From Silene conica (lineage: Eukaryota; Streptophyta; Magnoliopsida; Caryophyllales; Caryophyllaceae): 64,000 nt of DNA. This document shows, one piece after another, positions 56,262 to 64,000 of this stretch (its first letter is position 1; the number at the start of each line of letters is the position of its first letter). Under the pieces are notes generated by a model, which saw nothing but the letters and a program-made list of their open reading frames with translations, made no database searches and was not told the origin of the DNA. The stretch spans positions 34,894,001-34,958,000 of the forward strand of contig CM055318.2 of assembly GCA_029255685.2 (NCBI GenBank). Reading direction: 5' to 3'. A program made the translations under genes and the position numbers.

Positions 56262-57318
56262 TGTTGGGAAATTAGCGCCAATATCCCGCGGGCAACGGAA
56301 GCAACCAATTGACAAGTAAACCGTAAAAGTAAATAAATGTAAGCGATAATAAGATGAGACAATATTTAGGGTCAAATACAGGGCAAAACCTTCCAAATCG
56401 GAAGTAAAACCCACTAGCCAATAGACTAGAATGAATCCACTATAATATTAGCACCAATACAACGCAACTATTTCGAATTAAATACCAATCCGAAACCAGC
56501 AATAATATAAGATAACAATCTCTAACCCTCCAGTAATATTAGTAAATGTCACCAATATTACCCCTGGAGTAGATAGCCTCCTAAATTATTGTATAAAGAC
56601 ACCCGTTGGACTGCCTCTCACCCTCAAACCCCGACTTGTTATTTTATATACCAAGTCACCTTGTTTGATATTTATTTGTGAGATACATTTTCCAAAGGAT
56701 TAACACTCCTTATACAACATTGTGAAAGTGATGATATAATTTAACATCATAAATCACATCATGTTACCAACACATTGTTGGTAATTTAAGTGTAATTACC
56801 GGTTCATTTTTCGTAATTTAGGTTTGGTTCAGAGACGGGCGAACTTATAAATAATAAAGCTAGTTCGGGAAGTACGGAGTGTACATTAGCCTATTATATT
56901 ATAAGTTTGCGGTATAGTTGCCTTACGAACGACTATATATATAGGACGAATTGGATCAGTAAAAACCCTAAGAAAATTACTGAGAACACAACTCTCGAAC
57001 AGAAAAACAAATTGCATATCAAATACTTTGAAATTATATCTCTGTTCTCTTGCCAAAAACCGAGGAACGCCGTCTTATCTCTGTAGAAAATTCGGAACAT
57101 CCCAGGCATTAATATAAGGGACGAATTGTTCTATAAGGAAAGCTTTGCGATTCGGTGTTGTTCATTGTTTTATTTTCTTTGACAGTATATATTTCTAACA
57201 TACATGAATTAAAAACAAATTTATATAATTCTCACCTTTTAACGTAATGTTAACAAATGAATTAATATTCTTGTAGCACTTTATTTCCATTAAGCCTTAT
57301 GCTGGATGTTACCCAACA
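56262..57318 (-). repeat. 5' LTR of the second gag-protease-only copy
   Basis: Same borders as its partner. It is 1057 bases long because it includes a 425-base solo LTR and its duplication; without these it is about 627 bases. Confidence 0.9.
56776..57200 (+). mobile_element. Solo LTR nested in another LTR
   Basis: TGTTGGTAATTT to TTTCTAACA, flanked by CACAT (56771-56775) and TACAT (57201-57205), four of five matching. It contains CTATATATATAGGA (a likely TATA box, near 56932) and untranslated-leader-like sequence. No other copy in the window. The 3' LTR of the host element is the empty site. Confidence 0.85.
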
Positions 57319-57323
57319 CTAAA

Positions 57324-57618
57324 TTAGTTGCTATAAGTTTTTTTTGTAATCGGAATTAGAGCCAGAAGAGCATAATTTCAAACTGTCAATCATATATGTA
57401 AGATTGTACTTATTCGTTCATTTTCGAACCGTATAAGAATCCTTATAAAACACCAATTACCAATATTTAATAATTTCTGCACCAATAAATTGAATTTAAA
57501 ATGTAAAATGTCAGTTTTGTAAATAAAACTAGCCGATTCTTAAATATGACAACTGACAATAATTATGATTTATGAAGAAGATAAGTTGTTAAGATGTCGA
57601 TATTTGATTTTCTTATTC
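57324..57618. other. Intergenic, no gene seen
   Basis: AT-rich spacer between two LTR elements. Confidence 0.5.
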
Positions 57619-58763
57619 TGTTGGATCTAGTGTCCTCCACAGTTAGTGTAATAACGTTTATAAATATCTTACAGGTTCACAGAGTATACTTAGTATTATA
57701 ATCAGTTGATTAACGTTTATCGATAACGGTTGACTTGCTAGAAGTTTGACGTTATTGTCATACAAATGACGGTGATCAACTGATCCCTAAAAGTCACACC
57801 TAAAGGATGTGTTCTAAGAGATATGATTAAATGAAAATATAATCATAATGATGCCTTATATGACTAAAAGGTTAGTCGATGATATGACTAAGAGGTTAGT
57901 CAATGTAATGATGATATGATTATTTAATACTGATTAAATAATATTAGCTGAGACGAATTAAATGTTAATTCGTAAGTAAATATAAATTGTTATATTTAAT
58001 TGATGTAGATAATGTAATTATTTAATAATGACTAAATCATGTAATTAAATATAAACTGTTTTATTTAATTAGTAAATTATAAATATATGATATTTATAAT
58101 AAGATAAACATTATATACAAAGAGGATAACAACCGAAACTAATGAGTACTCGGTATACTGATACACGGTTTGAGAGGGTGTTACACGGCTGGAAGGAGGT
58201 AGTTTAGGAGGAGTCAAATACCGATTTATTTGACAATCCTATCTCTACTAGGTTTACTCAGGTTGTTAGTAGTATAGAAAGATGAAAACTCTTCCTTATA
58301 AGAAGACTACAGTCATTCTACCTGACTACTCCATACACCACACGACTAAGAAAACCACACGGCTCCTTCTAGCTCTCACTCTCATGTTGCTCTTTCATCA
58401 TTCATAAAATTACTTAGTAATTTTTCCCGATTCTAGCACAAGAAAGACGTATCTTGGAGCATCTTGGGTGCAACAATTAGGAGAATATCGACTTCGATAT
58501 TTGTTCTTAGGCCATATTGCTAGGACTGAAGGTTAATTCTAATCTCTTAACCTTTGTATAATGTTCTTAAGTTTTTTTTTTTTTTTGGTGACGAGGGAAC
58601 CCGCAGCCGCTACCTTCGGTGCGCACTGGGTAAACCCGCGGGTATATGTAATAGCCTGCAAACCACAGACACCTGTTCTTAAGTTTATGACCATAACTCA
58701 TATAAGTTTAATTTCATTATAATCCTAAATTAAAATTGGGGAAGTATACCAATATTTCCCACA
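57619..58763 (+). repeat. 5' LTR of element C, with a SINE inside
   Basis: TGTTGGATCT to TTTCCCACA. It is about 110 bases longer than expected because of the SINE. Confidence 0.88.
58575..58673 (-). mobile_element. 5'-truncated tRNA-derived SINE (Au-like)
   Basis: A T run followed on the plus strand by GGTGACGAGGGAACCCGCAG and GTGCGCACTGGGTAAACCC, which reads in reverse like the end of Au-type plant SINEs (GGGTTTACCCAGTGCGCAC). It is flanked by a 13-base duplication TGTTCTTAAGTTT (58562-58574 and 58674-58686). The LTRs at 60158 and 61177 lack it, which confirms the insertion. Confidence 0.85.
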
Positions 58764-59724
58764 AGTGGTATCAGAGCGTAAGGCTACAAAATTTTTTTTA
58801 TATGTTTTTTCAGAAATAAGTTTTCGGGAAAAAAAAAAATTTCGGCAAATTTTTTTTGCCATGATATTTTTTTTTGTTGTTGTTTTTGTTTACTTTTTTA
58901 TTTATTAATATTGTTGTTTTAAATTGTTAAGATGATAATATAATAAATTTGTAGATATTTTAATTTAATAAGGATTAAATTAAAATGTAAAAGGAAATTG
59001 ATGTGAATGTTCTTGAACAACATTGTTCTTTGCTAGATATGTTTCGACATAATGATGTTAAATTGTTGTTTTTCATCATAGATCATTAAAATTAATTATG
59101 ATTAGTTGAATATATGGATAATCGATTTTAATCATGATATTGATATTCATCTTAAAAGGTTAATTTGAATCATCAAGTTTGTATCAATGTTTAATAATGA
59201 TTAAATATTGATAATTGTCGATCTTGTAATGTTAGCAACATCAAATTATTTTGTTTAATTTGTAAAAATAAAAAAAAAATGTTTTTTTTATATTTCCGAC
59301 CGCCTGTTTTTTAAAGAAAAATAAAATTCGTGTTTTTTTTCTCTTTCGGCCGAAAGTTTTTTTTTTTTTTTTTTCTAATTTCGTTTTTTATTTATTGATG
59401 CATTATAAGGATAATGTATATTTGTTGTTGTGAAAAAGTTCACAAATTTCTGAATGCCCAATTATTTTAAAGAGGTTTAAAATAATGTTGGATTAATACA
59501 TATTATATGATAATATGAATAGGATTATGTTTGATTGAAATTATAGTGATAATTAAGTTATTGTCACATAATTTAAATTGGTTTTAAATAGGTGGTTTGG
59601 ATAAATTACTCAACATAATTACGGAATTATGTCTTGAATGAATAATTTTATAGTTGATGTATTTTTTTTTGAATGTTGTTGAATGGTTTAATTTACGTAT
59701 TTTTGCAATCGGTTGTAATTTACT

Positions 59725-60033
59725 TAGTGTGGCTTTAATTGTTCATGTTTTCGTAATGATGGAAACATGATTGGTGATGTAATTATGAGATCTCGAATCT
59801 CCTTTTATTGTTCTTTAATTTATGTTTTTGGAATTAGAATGTAAATTTATATTTTTAATTTATTAAATGTAATTTGAAGAAGACTAAAGACGGAGATCGG
59901 ATTGCCCACTCCCACTACACGACCAAGATGGAACACCAAGATAGAACATCAAGACAAGACAAGCTTCTCGGGTCCATTGCTGAATGAATTCCAAAGTTGT
60001 ATTTTGTTCTTTTTGGTAGGATAGGTCACACTA
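59725..60033 (+). promoter_or_regulatory. Conserved leader block with covarying inverted repeat (element C)
   Basis: TAGTGTG (59725-59731) pairs with CACACTA (60027-60033). The helix extends through GGCTT with G-U and U-G pairs to AGGT (60023-60026). Elements A and B have A-T where C has G-C at the fifth pair. Between the arms, order and motifs (GAGATCTCG, AAAGACGGAGA, GACCAAGATGG) recall A and B at low similarity. Confidence 0.55.
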
Positions 60034-60157
60034 GGACTTGTTTTGTTTTGGTTTTTTTATTCCGTTCTTGTTTCTTTCATTCACATGATTGTTAGTGCAT
60101 AATATTCCGCCTAAACCAAACCACCTAATATTGCATGAAAATTGACAAGTGGGAGAT

Positions 60158-61128
60158 TGTTGGAGCTAGTATCCTCCATAGTTAGTGTGATAACGTGCAT
60201 AAATCTCTTACAAGTTCACAGGGTATACTTAGTATTATAATCAGTTGATTAACGTTTATCGATAACGGTTGGTTTGCTAGAAGTTTGAAGTTATTGTCAT
60301 ATATATGGCGGTGATCAATTGGTTCATAAAAGTCACACCTAAAGGATGTGTTCTGAGAGATATGAATAAATGAAAATATAATCATATTGATGCCTTATAT
60401 GACTAAACGGTTAGTCGATGATATGACTAAGAGGTTAGTCAATGTAATGATGATATGAATATTTAATACTGACTAAATAATATTAGCTGAGACGAATTAA
60501 ATGTTAATTCGTAATAAAATATAAATTGTTATATTTAATTGATGTAGATAATGTAATTATTTAATAATGATTAAATGATGTAATTTAGTAAATTATAAAT
60601 ATACAATATTTATAATAAGATAAACATTATATACAAAGAGGATAACAACCGATACTAATGAGTACCCGGTATACTGATACACGGTAGGAGGAGTCAAATA
60701 CTGATTTGACAATCCTATCTCTACTAGGTTTACTCAGGTTGTTACTAGTATAGAAAGAGGGAAACTCTTCCTTATAAGAAGACTACACTCATTCTACCTG
60801 GCTACTTCATACACCACACGACAAAGAATACCACACGACTCCTTCTAGCTCTCACTCTCACGTTGCTCATTCATCATTCATAAAATTACTTAGTAAGTTT
60901 TCCCGATTCTAGCACAAGAAAGGCATATATTAGAGCATCTTGGGTGCAATGATTAGGAGAATATCGACTTCGATATTTGTTATTAGGCCATATTGCTAGG
61001 ACTGAACGTTAATTCTAATCTCTTAACCTTTGTATCATGTTCTTAACTTTATGACCATAATTCATATAAGTTTAATTTCGTTAAAATCCTAAAACTAAAG
61101 TGGGGAAGTATACTAATATTTCCCACAT
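60158..61128 (+). repeat. 3' LTR of element C
   Basis: TGTTGGAGCT to TTTCCCACA, 971 bases, no SINE. Confidence 0.88.
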
Positions 61129-61176
61129 ATTATCAGAGATATTGTATATATTATTAGGAATTAAGATAATATGTGT

Positions 61177-62171
61177 TGTTGGAGCTGGTGCCCTCCACAG
61201 TTAGTGTGATAACCTGTCTAAATCTCTTAAAGGTTCACATGATATACTTAGTATTATAATCAGTTGATTAACGTTTATCGCTAACGGTTGACTTGCTAGA
61301 AGTTTGACGTTATTGTCATACCGATGGCGGTAATTAACAGGTCCCAAAATGTCACACCTAAAGGATGTGTTTTGAGAGATATGATTACATGAATAATATA
61401 ATCATATTGATGCATTAGACGACTAAAATGTTAGTCAATGTAATGATGATACGATTATTTAATAATGATTAAATAATATTAGCTGAGACGAATTAAATGT
61501 TAATTCGTAATTGGATATAAAATGTTATATCTAATTGTTGTATATATAATGTAATATTTAATACGATTAAATAATGTAATTAAATATAAACTGTTATATT
61601 TAACCAACAATTATATAGATAAACATTATATACAAAGAGGATAACAAACCGATACTAATGAGTACCAATATACATGGTTGGCCTGTGGTACACGGTTAGA
61701 AGAGAGTGTTATAGGTGGAGTCAAATACCGATTTTGACAAATCCTATCTCTACTAGGTTTACTCAGGTTGTTAGTAGTATAGAAAGAGGGAAACTCTTCC
61801 TTAAAAGAAGACTACTCTCATTCTACCCGACTACACAATACAACACGCCTAAGACTCCTTGGACGACAAACCTACACGACTACTCTCCTCTCCCTCACGC
61901 CTCTCTTGCTCATTCATCATACATTAAAATTACTTAGTAATTTTTCCCGATTCTAGCAAAAGAAAGGCTTATCTTGAAGCATCTTGGGTGCAACGATTAC
62001 GAGAATATCGATCTCGATATTTGTTCTTAGGTGACATTGCTAGGACCAAAGGTTGATTCTAATCTCTTTACCTTTTGTATTATGTTCTTCGTTTATGACC
62101 ATAACTCATATATTAAGAATTTCGTTATAATCCTAAAATTTAACTGGGGAAGTATACCGATATTTCCCACA
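61177..62171 (+). mobile_element. Solo LTR of the element C family
   Basis: 995 bases, TGTTGGAGCT to TTTCCCACA, flanked by a perfect 5-base duplication TGTGT (61172-61176 and 62172-62176). No interior: the product of LTR-LTR recombination. Confidence 0.93.
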
Positions 62172-62609
62172 TGTGTATCATATATTTTAGCTAATTAGTT
62201 ATTTAGTTACCTTATTGATAGGAAGGTCAAAGATGTTGTAGGGCTAAGTGTTTGTATATATGTAGGGCTTTGTACGCTGCTATGCGCACGAATAAGGTCA
62301 TCATCTTCACAAATCTCTTTTGTCCCAACTTTCATATGGCATTAGAGCAATTTTTTTTAATAACGATCCCGTTCATTTTATACAAAAAAAATAGGGATAT
62401 TCTACATGGTACCCCTCAATTTTCTGACTATTAGTTGTTTCGAGTTCAAGTCAATAAATTCTTCTATCCGTCAATTCACAAACAACTTGTAAATTTTTTA
62501 AAAGACGTAAAGTGTAAGTTGCATTGGTAAGTGAATTATAAGGTATAAATGTAAATATACTGGATAACTATAGAAGGAGTAGAGGTTGAAAGAATGATGA
62601 AATAGTTAC
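62172..62609. other. Intron or 3' flank of the MSL gene
   Basis: No exon recognised, although the next conserved MSL segment would be expected here. A fragment at 62392-62440 resembles the arm of the foldback element at 63378. Confidence 0.45.
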
Positions 62610-63319
62610 CGTAATATTGTCGATGATGCATTTATCACCAATATCAAAAGGATGGATGACAAAAACAAAGGTGATTGATTGAAAAGTGGTCTTGACGGAT
62701 TCTCCAAATATAAAAATACCACCGGCTACACCCGTTAAGAATGCGGCTAATAATGAGGTTGTCAAAACATCGATCCAAAGTAGCCATCCAGTAACACCCA
62801 TTATCACAAGTACTGCTCTCAACATTACATTCAATTGCTTCGTTGCCGTTTTATTGTCGTTCAACGCTTGAAGCAGCGTCTTCCGATCATGGTATACCTT
62901 TATCTGCGCACATTACACCAAAATTAACACAGTAGGTCTTCCTTACATGGATAATCTTAAGATGGGTATTCTCCGTCTTAAACTTAACACTAGTGAAATA
63001 TTAGCAAGTGGCGGAAATAAAGACAAAAAAATGCCATTTTCTAGACGACAAGTGGGATAATTTGGCATGTGTTTGACTCGTCTTATATTTAAGACGGATA
63101 ATGACGGTTTAAAATGAGAATTTGTGAAATTAATAATGTGTCTTTACTTACAAATAGTAATTAATTTGATTATTACATAGAGAGGATATGAATCTTACCA
63201 CCCAATTAGTAAATTCTTCGCGATTAATTGTATGCAATCTGTCTGAGTCAAATGATTTAAGCAAATGAGTTATTTTATCCTCGTCTAGGAAGCGACCGAG
63301 ATCATCAACGGTAATGCAC
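62610..63319 (-). CDS. MscS-like mechanosensitive channel, two internal exons
   Basis: Exons 63199-63319 (121 bases, begins with the last base of a codon) and 62610-62903 (294 bases, 98 codons), both with good AG and GT borders; gene partial at both ends. Exon 1 encodes VDDLGRFLDEDKITHLLKSF...NREEFTNWV, the EF-hand-like cytosolic segment of MSL8/9/10-type channels. Exon 2 encodes YHDRKTLLQALNDNKTATKQ, a membrane segment and the MscS pore region (FGESVKTTFQSITFVFVIHPFDIGDKC). Such channels release ions when plasma membrane tension rises. The C-terminal exons (usually VVEEMNIL, PNSVL) are not found to the left, where transposable elements start at 62171, so either the gene is truncated or an intron is longer than about 5 kb. 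The 5' part lies beyond the window. Confidence 0.85.
62930..63126. mobile_element. Mutator-type MITE, copy 5, in an MSL intron
   Basis: Ends GTAGGTCTTCC... and AAAATGAGAATTTGTG; inner motifs TTAAGATGG and TTTAAGACGGATAATG. The flanks share AAATTAA (62921-62927 and 63127-63133), eight of nine if extended. It sits fully inside the intron 62904-63198. Confidence 0.65.
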
Positions 63320-63377
63320 CTACAAAATTAATGAAATATATGAGCCATAAATAATTAGCTTCACTTAAATATTTTAA

Positions 63378-63918
63378 GGGATATTCTATATGATACCTTT
63401 CGACTTTCTACATGGTACCCTCTATTTTTAAAACATACATGATTCCCCTAATTGTTGTCATTATCACTAAATGTGTTCTTAAACTTTTTTTTGTCACCAA
63501 TTAAACTCAATTTTAGGCGTTACACGATTACTTAGGCGCATAACCAAATTTGACATTTATCATCCCATGACATAAGGACTCTATTAGAATTAATATCCAT
63601 TCTTTGGACGTGATAATTTGGCAAAGATCAATAATTTTTCCGTCAACATTTTTTTAGCCCATATATCTATATATATTAGGATCGAGATGGATATTGAGCC
63701 TAATAGAGTCCTTATGTCATGTGATAGTAACTGACAAGCTTGCTTAAGCGTTCAAGTTATCACTTAAAGCTTAAAAATGAGTTTAATTGCCGGAAAATAA
63801 AGTTTAGGGGTACACATAGTGATAATGACAACAATTAGGGGTACCATGTATGTTTTAAAAAGTGTAGGGGTATCATGTAGAAAGTCAAAAAATTGAGGGG
63901 TATCATATAGAATATCCC
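63378..63918. mobile_element. Foldback element with long inverted arms, in an MSL intron
   Basis: The left arm from GGGATATTCTATATGATACC and the right arm ending in the reverse complement of GGGATATTCTATATGATACC pair over more than 100 bases (shared blocks GACTTTCTACATG, AAAACATACATG, CCCTAATTGTTGTCATTATC). An inner part pairs again around ATAAGGACTCTATTAG, near 63570 and 63695. No coding sequence; the TSD is unclear. Confidence 0.8.
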
Positions 63919-64000
63919 AAAAATATATATATATATATTAAATCCTTCGTCAACCAAACTATGACTGAAGATGATAACAAATAGAAAGGAACCGGGGGAG

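Larger units (their letters stand above)
54016..57318 (-). mobile_element. Complete gag-protease-only Copia element, second copy
   Basis: LTRs at 54016-54668 (3') and 56262-57318 (5'), 5-base duplication CTAAA (54011-54015 and 57319-57323), PBS TGGTATCAGACC on the minus strand (56249-56260) and a purine tract GAGGGGGAGATT next to the 3' LTR. The interior has only gag, protease and the basic tail, as in the copy at 1-2094. The coding part is damaged. A foreign solo LTR sits in the 5' LTR. Confidence 0.93.
57619..61128 (+). mobile_element. Protein-less LTR retrotransposon (element C)
   Basis: LTRs at 57619-58763 and 60158-61128, PBS TGGTATCAGAGC (58766-58777), purine tract AAGTGGGAGAT (60147-60157), flanks TATTC and TATTA (four of five matching). 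The interior of about 1.4 kb has no frame of note; it consists of a leader with the conserved block and a short 3' stretch. The LTRs differ at roughly one base in ten near their starts, so it is older than A and B. It must have moved with proteins from another element. Confidence 0.88.

Overview
This is AT-rich nuclear DNA of a flowering plant. It has GT-AG introns, plant-type genes (Sec14, MSL, METTL21-like), and a dense mix of Copia, Gypsy, CACTA, PIF/Harbinger, Mutator-type MITE, Helitron and SINE elements. A eudicot is likely. Caryophyllales (perhaps Caryophyllaceae) is my guess from the style of the repeats, but no gene here proves it.

Host genes are few. There are a remnant of a nuclear copy of mitochondrial ribosomal protein L2 (2096-2758), an intronless METTL21-type methyltransferase (7873-8745), one tRNA gene (26417-26490, minus), a five-exon Sec14/CRAL-TRIO gene (30244-33324, minus) whose exons join into a 297-residue protein, and two exons of an MscS-like (MSL) channel gene at the right edge (62610-63319, minus).

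The rest is layered mobile DNA. From left to right: a gag-protease-only Copia element cut by the window start, inserted into the rpl2 exon; scattered MITEs; a Helitron-like unit (9606-13333); an array of repeated exon-like units split by a complete young Copia element (A, 13957-22351, TSD AATCC); a second Helitron-like piece; nested PIF/Harbinger elements made of CTGAA-type arrays (26784-29273); a gag-only Copia element (B, 34673-48301, TSD GATTT) whose left LTR holds a 5.35-kb CACTA element with captured gene pieces (34889-40237, TSD TAA); an Athila-like Gypsy remnant (about 48650-53055); a second copy of the gag-protease-only family (54016-57318, TSD CTAAA) with a solo LTR inside its LTR; a protein-less LTR element (C, 57619-61128) with a SINE in its LTR; and a solo LTR (61177-62171, TSD TGTGT).

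The most interesting signal is in the untranslated leaders of elements A, B and C. Although A carries pol, B only gag and C no protein, all three keep a roughly 310-nt leader block closed by an inverted repeat (TAGTATGGCC / GGCCATACTA). In C the repeat has changed in a compensating way (TAGTGTG / CACACTA, with G-U pairs next to it). This is what a conserved RNA structure would look like, and a packaging or dimerisation signal that lets protein-less elements use proteins supplied by others is an attractive but untested reading.

All comparisons were made by eye, without database searches or alignments. Element boundaries marked by a target-site duplication are firm; family names and captured-gene calls are less so.
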